From Lihuaxuella thermophila (GTDB taxonomy: Bacteria > Bacillota > Bacilli > Thermoactinomycetales > Thermoactinomycetaceae), in the NCBI RefSeq assembly GCF_900110165.1, contig NZ_FOCQ01000011.1, positions 1-64,000 of the forward strand: a DNA stretch of 64,000 nucleotides. Direction: 5' to 3'. Below are positions 43,866-51,802 of this stretch, piece by piece. Every line of letters starts with the position of its first letter. Position 1 is the first letter of the stretch. Both the position numbers and the translations under genes were made by a program. The notes under the pieces were generated by a model that did not search any database, was not told the origin of the DNA, and worked only from the letters and a program-made list of their open reading frames with translations.

Positions 43866-44187
43866 TGATTCCCCCTTTCCGGCTCCTGTTTGAAAGAGGA
43901 GTTGCTCCTCCGCAGACAGCTCAATGATTCGAGATTTTTTCCTATACTGTCTTGTAGTGCAATTTTCATGCCATTCCCATCAAAGCAACAACAAGAAGGA
44001 ATCAGCGAATGTTCGATCGACCGCTAAATCAAAAATAATGCAGAATTGAATTATTCTTTAGAAATCGGTGGTTCTAACCGTTTATTCGCTAATGAACGAT
44101 TGAATGAATGATTCAAATTTGAATCGTTGCTGTTCCATACTTTTGAACAGCAAGGTCCGATCTTTCTCCGAAAATTCGTTGAATGGT
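43866..44187. other. Regulatory-looking region before the acyl-CoA operon
   Basis: No gene. It carries two overlapping dyads, TGAATGAATGATTCA (44101-44115) and the perfect palindrome ATTCAAATTTGAAT (44111-44124), plus a 9-bp stem TTGCTGTTC / GAACAGCAA (44127-44153). Confidence 0.55.
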
Positions 44188-45078
44188 TCAGGTTGCATCG
44201 ACATTCCGGCCTGAGTTTTTATAAATCTCTTCCATTGACAAATGCTTGGCCCGGGCTAAGATTTCAATCCGTACAGCCATCTGCTTTCTGGCATAATTTA
44301 TAAAATCCCCGATCTTCATGCCAAAGGCAGTCTCCACTGTTTCATCCAAATCCCGCCCTACAACCTTCTCAGCCAGAGGTGCCAGTTCTTGCAGCTTCCG
44401 GATGACCCGATCATACAGATGAGGATGTTCACAAATTAAGCGTTGCAACAGAAATGTTCCGTAACTGATGTGCCGGGCTTCATCCGTTTTGATATATCCC
44501 ACCCCTTTCATTAATCCCGGCATCAGCCCTGCTTTGTTTAGCCCTTCATAAAAGGCGTAGTAGCCAGTTTCCGCCAATACACCTTCGACGAACATATTGT
44601 ATACGGTTGAGGCGTCTGCTAACGCTTCCGGTGACGGGTCATGGATGAGCCTCTCCATCGTCTCCGGGAGAATCTCAAAAAAAACTTTCCGGTAGGCCTC
44701 CCCAAAATCAGACAAGTCTCCCGTCTCCCCAAGTTCATTCAAAACAAGGCGAAAAAATTCGGTGTGCTTCGCCTCTTCAAATAAAAAAGTGGTTAAGTAC
44801 ATCTCCTCCTCAATCCGGCCTTCTTTCGCAATCACCATAATCATCGGGAGCAAATCCAACGTTACCGCTTCCTCTCCCCCCAAAAACGCGGCAACCCGTC
44901 CGAGCGTCTCTTCTCTCTGCCGATCTGTGAGCTTCTTCCAATCTTCCTTGTCCTGGCTGAAATCGATATCTTCAGGATTCCAAACACCGAACCGCTTGGC
45001 CTTTTTATAGAGCTGATAAGGAAACAGCTCCTGGTTAATCCCCCTGGTACTGGTGGTGATAATTTTCTCTCTCATCAT
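44188..45078 (-). CDS. R2-like ligand-binding oxidase (R2lox)
   Basis: 296 aa, preceded by AAGGAGG. Ferritin-like four-helix bundle with a Mn/Fe site. Ligands in order: Glu69 in GGEEAV, Glu102 and His105 in FEEAKH, Glu165 in NMFVEG, and Glu200/His203 in KTDEARH. Val72 and Tyr160 occupy the positions of the Tyr-Val ether crosslink known in Geobacillus kaustophilus R2loxI. Unlike true ribonucleotide reductase R2, no catalytic R1 gene is near and the family binds a fatty acid. The reaction in vivo is unknown. It is 63 bases after an alcohol dehydrogenase gene, next to acyl-CoA metabolism, which suits a lipid role. Confidence 0.93.
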   Translation of the reverse strand: MMREKIITTSTRGINQELFPYQLYKKAKRFGVWNPEDIDFSQDKEDWKKLTDRQREETLGRVAAFLGGEEAVTLDLLPMIMVIAKEGRIEEEMYLTTFLFEEAKHTEFFRLVLNELGETGDLSDFGEAYRKVFFEILPETMERLIHDPSPEALADASTVYNMFVEGVLAETGYYAFYEGLNKAGLMPGLMKGVGYIKTDEARHISYGTFLLQRLICEHPHLYDRVIRKLQELAPLAEKVVGRDLDETVETAFGMKIGDFINYARKQMAVRIEILARAKHLSMEEIYKNSGRNVDAT

Positions 45079-45141
45079 GAAAACCTCCTTGAATAAATGT
45101 TTTTATTTATGATGATTATAAATTTTCTATAATCATCGGTT

Positions 45142-46338
45142 TTAACGATCCAACCCGGATACCTCTTTGATCACTTTGACAATGACTTGTTCCGGTATTC
45201 GATAGGCTATCCCGGCCGGATCCGTTTGGACACGCGAAACCAGCCCTTGTAGTTGGTCCCCATTCAGTTTAAATTCGGCAAACGTATCCGGCAAACCCAC
45301 ATTTTTGCGAAAATCCCGGATAAATTGCACAAAACGGCTCAAACATGCTTCCGCATCCTGAGAAGGCACGGCAATTCCCAGCAAGCGGACGAAATCTTGT
45401 ATTCTGGGTAAATAAAGGTCCGGCAAACCAGCCATTACATTCGGCAGCAAAACGGCATTTGCCAGCCCATGCGGGATGCCGAATTTGGCGCCAAACACAT
45501 GAGCGAAGTTGTGCACCGGAATCACAGCCATTGAAAGGGTAAAAGCAGCGATGGCCATCGAGCTGGCGATCAGCATCTGCGCCCTGCTTTCCAGATGATC
45601 CCCACGGGTGACTGCGTTCGGCAGATTGTCAATGATCAGCCGGATCGAATGAAGCGCAAAAGCATCGGTCATCGGATTGGCTTTTGGGGAAAAATAAGCT
45701 TCCACCGCGTGCGTCAGCGCGTCAAATCCTGTGAAGGCGGTGATCCGCGGAGGCAGGTGAACGGTCAGCTCAGGGTCGAGAATGGCCACGTCTGCGCTGA
45801 TAAAAGGATGAATCAGGTTTGTCTTCAGCTGAAGCTGTTCGTTAAAGATCACGGCAATAGGTGAAATCTCGGAACCTGTACCGGCCGTTGTCGGGATCGC
45901 GATGTGCGTGATCGGGATCGGGCCGGCTTCGGGCCAATTTTCCAGGACATTGTCTTGAAGAATATTGCGAATATCCGGTTGCCCTTTATGAAGCAACCAC
46001 TTTACACCTTTGACTGTATCGAGCACGCTGCCGCCGCCGAGCGCGATCAGCGTATCCGCGTTACAAGTCTTCACAAACTGTGCTGCCTGGTTGACAATCG
46101 ATGCTTTTGCATCCTGTACAATTTCATCAAACACTCCGGCCAGTTGGACCGGCCCTGCCACCTGCTCAAAGATGATGTTAATTTGATCGGTCACACCCGC
46201 TTTGGTTACTCCCTTGTCCGTAAAGAGGACCGCCCTTCTACCGCCGAGCCCCCGAATCAATTCCGGGAGCATGGTTCGTGCTCCTGATCCGCTGTAAATA
46301 TCCGTTCGCAAAGAAAAGCGAAAAAAGGAGGTTGTCAT
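45142..46338 (-). CDS. Iron-containing alcohol dehydrogenase
   Basis: 398 aa. Family core: AVLFTDKGVTKAGV near residue 35, TLIALGGGSVLDTVKGVKWLLHKG (about 93-116), PTTAGTGSEISPIAVI (about 150), metal-site GFDALTHAVEAYFSPKANP (about 205) and VHNFAHVFGAKFGIPHGLANAVLLPNVM (about 275). It oxidises alcohols or reduces aldehydes with NAD(P). Shine-Dalgarno is weak. The gene precedes R2lox and follows a possible broken small ORF, all reading the same way, so one transcript is likely. Confidence 0.92.
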   Translation of the reverse strand: MTTSFFRFSLRTDIYSGSGARTMLPELIRGLGGRRAVLFTDKGVTKAGVTDQINIIFEQVAGPVQLAGVFDEIVQDAKASIVNQAAQFVKTCNADTLIALGGGSVLDTVKGVKWLLHKGQPDIRNILQDNVLENWPEAGPIPITHIAIPTTAGTGSEISPIAVIFNEQLQLKTNLIHPFISADVAILDPELTVHLPPRITAFTGFDALTHAVEAYFSPKANPMTDAFALHSIRLIIDNLPNAVTRGDHLESRAQMLIASSMAIAAFTLSMAVIPVHNFAHVFGAKFGIPHGLANAVLLPNVMAGLPDLYLPRIQDFVRLLGIAVPSQDAEACLSRFVQFIRDFRKNVGLPDTFAEFKLNGDQLQGLVSRVQTDPAGIAYRIPEQVIVKVIKEVSGLDR

Positions 46339-46344
46339 GTACGA

Positions 46345-46531
46345 TCACCCGCTCATAAAGAGTTGTTTACCCTTTTTCCTCAGTTGCGGATTCAAGCTCG
46401 GATAATAGTTCTTTCTTAATCCCCCGACCAACCGGATGTTGGTGATCTCCATCCCCTTCGGTTTGTTGTTAAAATTTTCAACCCAATCTTTGAATCCTTT
46501 TTCTTCTGATCACATGGTTTTCATCACTCAT
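46345..46531 (-). pseudogene. Possible small gene with a 1-base frameshift, unknown function
   Basis: Upstream of the alcohol dehydrogenase, a minus frame reads GFKDWVENFNNKPKGMEITN then IRLVGGLRKNYYPSLNPQLR and ends FMSG-stop six bases before the dehydrogenase ATG. It looks protein-like but has no start codon. An ATG at 46531 opens MSDENHVIRRK in a neighbouring frame, and removing one A from the A5 run (T5 at 46498-46502 on the plus strand) joins the two into 61 aa. Alternatively, an ATG directly followed by TGA precedes SEEKGF in frame. No strong RBS. No family recognised. Confidence 0.4.
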
Positions 46532-46561
46532 ACAGGCTTTTAGCGAACAAAAATCTGCTAT

Positions 46562-46575
46562 AATTATTTATAATA
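46562..46575. promoter_or_regulatory. Shared AT-rich dyad upstream of the LuxR-type gene
   Basis: AATTATTTATAATA, containing the inverted repeat ATTAT-TT-ATAAT, identical to 47465-47478 in front of the acyl-CoA ligase gene. Possible operator. Confidence 0.35.
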
Positions 46576-46698
46576 TAACCATTTTTCTGTAACCATTTAT
46601 TTTCCTCCTTTCATAATTTATTATATTTCTTTTATAAGTCGAAACATATTCCCTTGATCACAGGTAGACCACCCCCCAAAACAGAGGAGGACAGGCAA

Positions 46699-47385
46699 TT
46701 GATGGTCAGCCCTGTAATGATTGAGTATATTGATCGAATTGAGTCCGCACTTTACCACGAGGAAAAGCTGGTGCTTGCAGTGAGGGGATTTATTGAACTC
46801 TTTCCCTTTATAAGCGCCTCTCTGTTTAATTATTCGCCGCTCAATCAAATGGGTGAAGGAATTCTGCATGCCAATGAGCAGGGTTTATTCTCCATACAAG
46901 AGCTGCGGGAGAATGTCCGCAACATCCCTCCCATTCTTTCGGTCATCCGTGAGAGAAAAAGCAAATTGGTAGATTCCCGGTTGATCCGGCAGATTCCGGC
47001 CAAATATGTCCAGGGTTTATCTTACGTCATTATCGTTCCGATCTGTCATGGGAGGACTGTAATGGGCTTCGCAGGGATCAGCGGACAACCGGAAGGTTTT
47101 AAACCGGTAGAGGACAGTCTGCTCCATTCACTGACTCTTTATGGGCAACTGGTTGGAAAAGCAATGGCCAATGACCGGAGTGAAAACGAGAGCAAGTTAA
47201 CCAATCGGGAAATAGAAGTTCTACAGAGAATGTCGTGGGGAGAAAGCAGTCAGGAAATCGCGAAAAACATCGGAATCAGCGTCTTTACCGTACAAGATTA
47301 TGTCAAGTCTGCGCTGAGGAAACTAAACGCGCAAAACAGGGCACAAGGAGTGGCGGAAGCATTCCGCCGTGGAATCATTCAATAA
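46699..47385 (+). CDS. LuxR-family transcriptional regulator
   Basis: 228 aa from TTG at 46699, 8 bases after GGAGG (ATG at 46702 is the alternative). A GAF-like N-terminal sensor region covers residues about 20-155 (LAVRGFIELFPFISASLFNYSP, IPAKYVQGLSYVIIVPICHGRTVMGFAGISG). The C-terminal GerE/LuxR HTH is LTNREIEVLQRMSWGESSQEIAKNIGISVFTVQDYVKSALRKLNAQNRAQGVAEAFRRG. It is not preceded by a kinase gene. Divergent from the alcohol dehydrogenase/R2lox unit and upstream of an acyl-CoA ligase, so control of these genes in response to an acyl compound is plausible. Confidence 0.88.
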   Translation: MMVSPVMIEYIDRIESALYHEEKLVLAVRGFIELFPFISASLFNYSPLNQMGEGILHANEQGLFSIQELRENVRNIPPILSVIRERKSKLVDSRLIRQIPAKYVQGLSYVIIVPICHGRTVMGFAGISGQPEGFKPVEDSLLHSLTLYGQLVGKAMANDRSENESKLTNREIEVLQRMSWGESSQEIAKNIGISVFTVQDYVKSALRKLNAQNRAQGVAEAFRRGIIQ

Positions 47386-47464
47386 GCGAAGCCAAGGAAA
47401 AAGTATGAAGCTGTGGGCAACCATCACTCGAAGCAGATAGAAAAATTTTAATGTATATAATGAA

Positions 47465-47478
47465 AATTATTTATAATA
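47465..47478. promoter_or_regulatory. Shared AT-rich dyad upstream of the acyl-CoA ligase gene
   Basis: Exact second copy of AATTATTTATAATA (see 46562-46575), 71 bases before the ligase start. Confidence 0.35.
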
Positions 47479-47548
47479 AGCTAAATAGTTCACAATTGAA
47501 TACAAATATACTAACATGTAAGTATAAATCAATATAAAGGAGGGTTCT

Positions 47549-49072
47549 ATGTCGATGAGCGTTATTGGAGAGTTGCTTCGCCATCGGGCACGGTTGTCTC
47601 CGGATGTGGAGGCTTTGGTTTCGCCAACAAAGCGATTTACGTACCGGGAGTACAATCGGATTGTAAACAAATTGGCGCATTACCTGCTTCAATTACAGGT
47701 GCAAAAAGGTGACCGGATCGCTCTCATTTGCAAAAACAGTCATGCTTTTGCCATTATCTATATGGCTGCAGCTAAAATCGGCGCCCTTACCGTTCCGATC
47801 AACTGGCGGCTCAAAACGGACGGGATTCGTTACATACTGGAAGACTGCACCCCCAAAATTCTGTTTTACGACAAAGAATTCAATGAGGTCGCCCCGTTGT
47901 TGGGCACACTCCCGTTTATTCAGCAGGAAATTCGCTTGGACATAGACGACGCTTCCTTTTTGGAGAAGCTGGTTGAAGGATATCCTGAGGAAGAGCCGCA
48001 GGTGGATGTGATCGGAGAAGATCCCGCCGTAATTATCTATACCTCCGGAACCACCGGCCGCTCCAAAGGGGTTGTATGTACCCACAACAATATGTACTCA
48101 GCCAGCATCGCCAACACGACCACATTGGATTGGCGGTACCGGGATCGGTTTTTGGTGACCTCCCCACTGTTCCACATCAGCGGGATGATCATTCCCATCT
48201 GTTGCCTGGTCCGTGGCCTTACAATGGTCGTGAACGACCAATTCCATCCCATGAAGATTTGGGAACTCCTCGATGCCGAGAAGATCAACACCATGTTTTC
48301 CGTACCGTCGATGCTAAACTTCATGTATGAGTCGTTGAAGTACAACTTTGTAGATGTGCCTTCCCTTCGCATGATTATCTGCGGCGGGGCCAAGGTGCCG
48401 GCGGAGTTGATCCGGGGGATGTACGATTTCGGCTACCAGGTGGTGCAGGTGTACGGTGCGACGGAGTTTGCGGGAGCCGCCACCTTCTGGTTGCCTGAAT
48501 ATGGGATAGAGACATGCGAGTCGGCGGGAAAAGCTGTTTATCAGACAGAGATGAAAATCGTTCATCCCGCCACAGGCGAAGCACTTCCTCCGGGAGAGAT
48601 CGGAGAAGTGGTTTTAAGAGGGCCATTGATGTTTGCAGGATACTGGAAGATGGAAGAAGCCACCCAGGAAGTGATCCGGCATGGTTGGTATCATACGCGG
48701 GACGTGGGTTGGATGGACGAAAACGGTTTATTGTACGTGATCGACCGTCTGCGCGACATGATCATCACCAGCGGGGAAAATGTGTTCCCGGCGCAAGTGG
48801 AATCGGTCATCAATCAGTTGGAGCAAGTGGCCGAATCCGCCGTGGTCGGTGTCGCTCATCCGGTGTGGGGAGAGCTGGCCCGGGCTTATGTCGTGTTGAA
48901 AGAAGGAAACTCGATCACCGAAGAGGAGATCATCACCTATGTCCGCCGGTATTTGCCTGATCACAGCCTGCATGAAGTCGTCTTTGTAGATCAACTGCCG
49001 AAAAACAGCATGGGCAAAGTGATGAAGTACGTGCTTCGTCAACATGCCAATCAGCAAAAGAAAGCGCAGTGA
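47549..49072 (+). CDS. Acyl-CoA synthetase (AMP-forming, fatty-acid type)
   Basis: 507 aa, start after AAAGGAGG. ANL superfamily: VIIYTSGTTGRSKGVVCTHNN (A3, about residues 155-175), SPLFHISGMI, VYGATEFAGAATFW (A5 region), WYHTRDVGWMDENGLLYVIDRLRDMIITSGENVFPAQVE (A7-A8) and the acylating Lys in PKNSMGKVMKYVLR (A10). The A7 motif has R-D in place of the usual G-D. The substrate is probably a medium or aromatic acid; it cannot be read out. Downstream of a LuxR-type gene and closed by a strong terminator. Confidence 0.9.
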   Translation: MSMSVIGELLRHRARLSPDVEALVSPTKRFTYREYNRIVNKLAHYLLQLQVQKGDRIALICKNSHAFAIIYMAAAKIGALTVPINWRLKTDGIRYILEDCTPKILFYDKEFNEVAPLLGTLPFIQQEIRLDIDDASFLEKLVEGYPEEEPQVDVIGEDPAVIIYTSGTTGRSKGVVCTHNNMYSASIANTTTLDWRYRDRFLVTSPLFHISGMIIPICCLVRGLTMVVNDQFHPMKIWELLDAEKINTMFSVPSMLNFMYESLKYNFVDVPSLRMIICGGAKVPAELIRGMYDFGYQVVQVYGATEFAGAATFWLPEYGIETCESAGKAVYQTEMKIVHPATGEALPPGEIGEVVLRGPLMFAGYWKMEEATQEVIRHGWYHTRDVGWMDENGLLYVIDRLRDMIITSGENVFPAQVESVINQLEQVAESAVVGVAHPVWGELARAYVVLKEGNSITEEEIITYVRRYLPDHSLHEVVFVDQLPKNSMGKVMKYVLRQHANQQKKAQ

Positions 49073-49210
49073 GCCGAAGAGCTGCCAAGCAAGGATCCGG
49101 ACGATGTTCTAATCTCCTTGGCATGCAATCATTCACAATTATAGCATGTCTACAAAATTGACTGCGCTGGAAAATAACCCCACGGTAGATTTCCCACCCC
49201 AAAAATACAT

Positions 49211-49246
49211 AAGCCTTTCGTCCTCCTCAGGGCGAAAGGCTTTTTT
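49211..49246 (+). terminator. Terminator of the acyl-CoA ligase gene
   Basis: AAGCCTTTCG / CGAAAGGCTT stem extended by CCT/AGG, then T6. Nearly identical in sequence to the T-box terminator in the proBA leader (13478-13510). Confidence 0.9.
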
Positions 49247-49310
49247 CGTGATATCCTTCTCTGGTGGAAGTGAATGCCGCAATCTTCAAATCGGTTGCCT
49301 CAACTAGGAT

Positions 49311-49344
49311 AAAAAAAGAAGACCGATGAATCACATCGGTCTTC
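49311..49344 (-). terminator. glnRA terminator
   Basis: 11-bp stem GAAGACCGATG / CATCGGTCTTC (49318-49328 with 49334-49344), then seven T residues on the minus strand. Confidence 0.9.
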
Positions 49345-49357
49345 CTGCTTTTGATCT

Positions 49358-50701
49358 TTAGTACAGAGAAAGGTATTGTTCGCGTTCCCATGGATGAACG
49401 GCGGTGCGGAACATATCCCATTCAATTTCTTTGGCCTCTACGAAATGGGACAGAGCATGTTCACCCAGCGCTTCCACCATCACCGGGTTATTTTGCAATT
49501 CGACCAACGCTTCTTTGAGGTTAGCCGGCAAGCTGACAATGCCTGCTTCTTCGCGCTCCGCTTCGTCCATGATGTAGATATTGCGGTCTGTTTGTTTCGG
49601 CAGCGGCAAGTTGTTTTTGATACCGTCCAGACCAGCCTTGAGCATAACCGCGAGAGCCAAGTAGGGGTTTGCAGACGGGTCCGGACAACGAACTTCGATC
49701 CGGGTGCTTAAACCGCGGGAAGCCGGTACACGTACGAGCGGACTGCGGTTTTTCGGTGACCAGGCTACATAGCATGGAGCCTCATAACCAGGTACCAGGC
49801 GTTTATAAGAGTTGACGAGCGGGTTGGTAACCGCCGTGAAAGAACGGGCATGCTTGAGAATACCTGCCAGGAAATGGCGAGCGGTTTGGCTCAAGCCCAG
49901 TTCGTCGCTTTCATCATAGAACGCGTTTTCAGAGCCGCGGAACAAAGACATATGACAATGCATACCGGAACCATTTACACCGAATAGCGGTTTCGGCATA
50001 AAGGTTGCGTGCAAACCGTAACGGCGCGCCACGTTTTTAACCACCAGTTTGAACATTTGAATTTGGTCAGCGGCTCTCACTGCGCCTGCGTATTTAAAGT
50101 CAATCTCATGTTGGCCCGGAGCTACTTCGTGGTGAGAGGCTTCCACTTCAAAGCCCATTTTATCCAGAGTAAGAACGATATCACGACGGCAGTTCTCGCC
50201 CAAATCCAGAGGAGCCAGATCAAAGTAACCGCCTTTATCGTTCAGATTTAAAGTCGGCTCCCCGTTTTCATCGGTTTTAAACAGGAAGAATTCAGGTTCC
50301 GGACCGATATTGAAGGCAGTAAAGCCCAAATCTTCCGCTTCTTTCAGTACTCTTTTGAGAATTCCGCGGGGATCGCCCGAAAAAGGAGTTCCGTCCGGAT
50401 TGTAAATATCGCAAGTGAGCCCTGCCACTTTACCGCCAGCTTCAGAACCCCAAGGGAAAATCACCCAGGAATTGAGATCCGGATAGAGGTACATATCGGA
50501 TTCTTCGATCCGTACAAATCCTTCGATGGAAGATCCGTCGAACATCAATTTGTTATCCAGCGCTTTTTCCAATTGGGTGCGCGGAATTTCGACGTTTTTG
50601 ATGGTTCCCAAGAGATCCGTAAACATCAAACGGATATAGGCTACGTTTTCTTGGTCGGCAATGCGGAGAATGTCTTCTTTGGTGTAATTGCGTTGAGGCA
50701 T
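49358..50701 (-). CDS. glnA: Glutamine synthetase, type I
   Basis: 447 aa dodecamer-forming enzyme that makes glutamine from glutamate, ammonia and ATP. GSI signatures: [22 protein letters not shown] (about residues 53-75), [11 protein letters not shown] (metal Glu), [49 protein letters not shown] and the ATP-binding [35 protein letters not shown]. It lacks the adenylylation-type insertion, as expected for Firmicutes GSI-alpha. Second gene of the glnRA operon. Feedback-inhibited enzyme in this group also controls GlnR/TnrA (established for Bacillus). Confidence 0.97.
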   Translation of the reverse strand: MPQRNYTKEDILRIADQENVAYIRLMFTDLLGTIKNVEIPRTQLEKALDNKLMFDGSSIEGFVRIEESDMYLYPDLNSWVIFPWGSEAGGKVAGLTCDIYNPDGTPFSGDPRGILKRVLKEAEDLGFTAFNIGPEPEFFLFKTDENGEPTLNLNDKGGYFDLAPLDLGENCRRDIVLTLDKMGFEVEASHHEVAPGQHEIDFKYAGAVRAADQIQMFKLVVKNVARRYGLHATFMPKPLFGVNGSGMHCHMSLFRGSENAFYDESDELGLSQTARHFLAGILKHARSFTAVTNPLVNSYKRLVPGYEAPCYVAWSPKNRSPLVRVPASRGLSTRIEVRCPDPSANPYLALAVMLKAGLDGIKNNLPLPKQTDRNIYIMDEAEREEAGIVSLPANLKEALVELQNNPVMVEALGEHALSHFVEAKEIEWDMFRTAVHPWEREQYLSLY

Positions 50702-50758
50702 CTGTCCTGTTCTCCCTTCAAGAAAGATGGATATGTTTTATTTCAGACTGGAAGCTGA

Positions 50759-51157
50759 TTAGTGGCGAAAGAATCGCGAAAGCTCGCCACGGGTCAGATG
50801 AGTTTCGCCCGGTCGTCCGGGATGAATGAGCTGGCGTTTGAGCAAACGGCGCAACTCTTGTTCGGACAACTCTTTCTTGGCTTTTTCCGCTTCTTTCTTC
50901 GCTTCCATGACTTCCTGAGATTGTTTGAGCATTTCCCTTACACCAGCGATGTTTACGCCCTTTTCCATCCAAGATTTGATCTTGAGCAGGCGATCCACAT
51001 CATTAAAAGAGAACAGACGCTGGTTTCCTTCGGTACGCGCCGGAGAAATTAGCCCCTGCTGTTCATAGTAACGAATTTGCCGCGGAGTCAGCTCAGTCAG
51101 CTTCGTTACAATCCCGATGGGGAACAAAGGCATATTTCTACGAATATTATCCCGCAT
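50759..51157 (-). CDS. glnR: GlnR, MerR-family nitrogen regulator
   Basis: 132 aa. N-terminal Mer[69 protein letters not shown] (residues 12-77), then a Glu/Lys-rich coiled segment and a C-terminal tail ([12 protein letters not shown]) that in GlnR takes part in autoinhibition relieved by feedback-inhibited glutamine synthetase. It represses glnRA and other nitrogen genes when nitrogen is in excess. It is directly followed by glnA, and a perfect TGTNA-N7-TNACA site stands at its own promoter. Confidence 0.95.
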   Translation of the reverse strand: MRDNIRRNMPLFPIGIVTKLTELTPRQIRYYEQQGLISPARTEGNQRLFSFNDVDRLLKIKSWMEKGVNIAGVREMLKQSQEVMEAKKEAEKAKKELSEQELRRLLKRQLIHPGRPGETHLTRGELSRFFRH

Positions 51158-51199
51158 TCCGGCGCCCTCCTTTCATTTGGGGATTGCTTTGTTATCTTC

Positions 51200-51228
51200 A
51201 TTTTATTCATGTCAATTTTGTTTGTCAA
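51200..51228 (-). promoter_or_regulatory. Sigma-A-type promoter of glnRA
   Basis: Minus-strand TTGACA (51223-51228), exactly 17 bases, TAAAAT (51200-51205). Confidence 0.75.
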
Positions 51229-51232
51229 CCCA

Positions 51233-51249
51233 TGTAAAAAAAAATAACA
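51233..51249. promoter_or_regulatory. GlnR operator at the glnRA promoter
   Basis: TGTAA-AAAAAAA-TAACA matches TGTNA-N7-TNACA and lies directly upstream of the -35 hexamer, the layout for GlnR autoregulation. Confidence 0.78.
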
Positions 51250-51267
51250 TGAGCATCTAAGAAAAAT

Positions 51268-51300
51268 CGCTTCTCAGGAAAGATCCCGAGAAAGCGATCC
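51268..51300 (-). terminator. Terminator of the DUF456 gene
   Basis: Imperfect stem TCGCTTTCTCGGG / CCTGAGAAGCGA followed by TTTTTC on the minus strand. Confidence 0.65.
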
Positions 51301-51302
51301 AA

Positions 51303-51785
51303 CTAGACAAAAACAAGAAACAAAAACCAGACGATCATGCCGGTAATGGCTAAAAATTTGACAAACACGCCCCCCAAAAAGCCGACCAACGTGCTGAAAG
51401 CGACTTTCACAGCGTCTTCGGAACTTCTGTTGAGGAACAGTTCCGTAAGCAGAACTAGGATGAACGGGCCGACGATGATACCGACCGGTCCGAGAAAAAG
51501 CGGAAAAATGAGCACGCCGGCAATGGCAGCCACCATCGACCACTTCGACCCGCCGTATTTCCTGGCGGCAAGACCGCCAGCGATGTAGTCAACCACAAAA
51601 AGGAGGAGCACCACCAATATGGCCGGGATCCAAAATGACCAACCCAGCTGAGTAGGATCGATTAAAAAGTGGTAGATCAGAAAACCGGCCAAAACAAAGG
51701 GTGCATCCGGCAAAGCGGGCAAAATTAAACCTGCATAAGCAAGGACAAAGAGAACGGCGACCAGGATCCACCAAATGGTTTCCAT
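51303..51785 (-). CDS. DUF456 membrane protein
   Basis: 160 aa with four or five hydrophobic segments covering most of its length: IWWILVAVLFVLAYAGLILPALPDAPFVLAGFLIYHFL, FWIPAILVVLLLFVVDYIAG, VAAIAGVLIFPLFLGPVGIIVGPFILVLLTELFL and a final VFVKFLAITGMIVWFLFLVFV. The ALPDAP and GPVGIIVGPFI turns are the family hallmark. Function unknown. It lies 17 bases after the ynbB-like gene, as in other Bacillales. Confidence 0.88.
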   Translation of the reverse strand: METIWWILVAVLFVLAYAGLILPALPDAPFVLAGFLIYHFLIDPTQLGWSFWIPAILVVLLLFVVDYIAGGLAARKYGGSKWSMVAAIAGVLIFPLFLGPVGIIVGPFILVLLTELFLNRSSEDAVKVAFSTLVGFLGGVFVKFLAITGMIVWFLFLVFV

Positions 51786-51802
51786 GAAAAGGTCATCCCC
51801 TT

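Larger units (their letters stand above)
49073..49357. other. Convergent intergenic region with two terminators
   Basis: No gene. It contains the acyl-CoA ligase terminator (49211-49246) and the glnA terminator (49311-49344). Confidence 0.7.
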
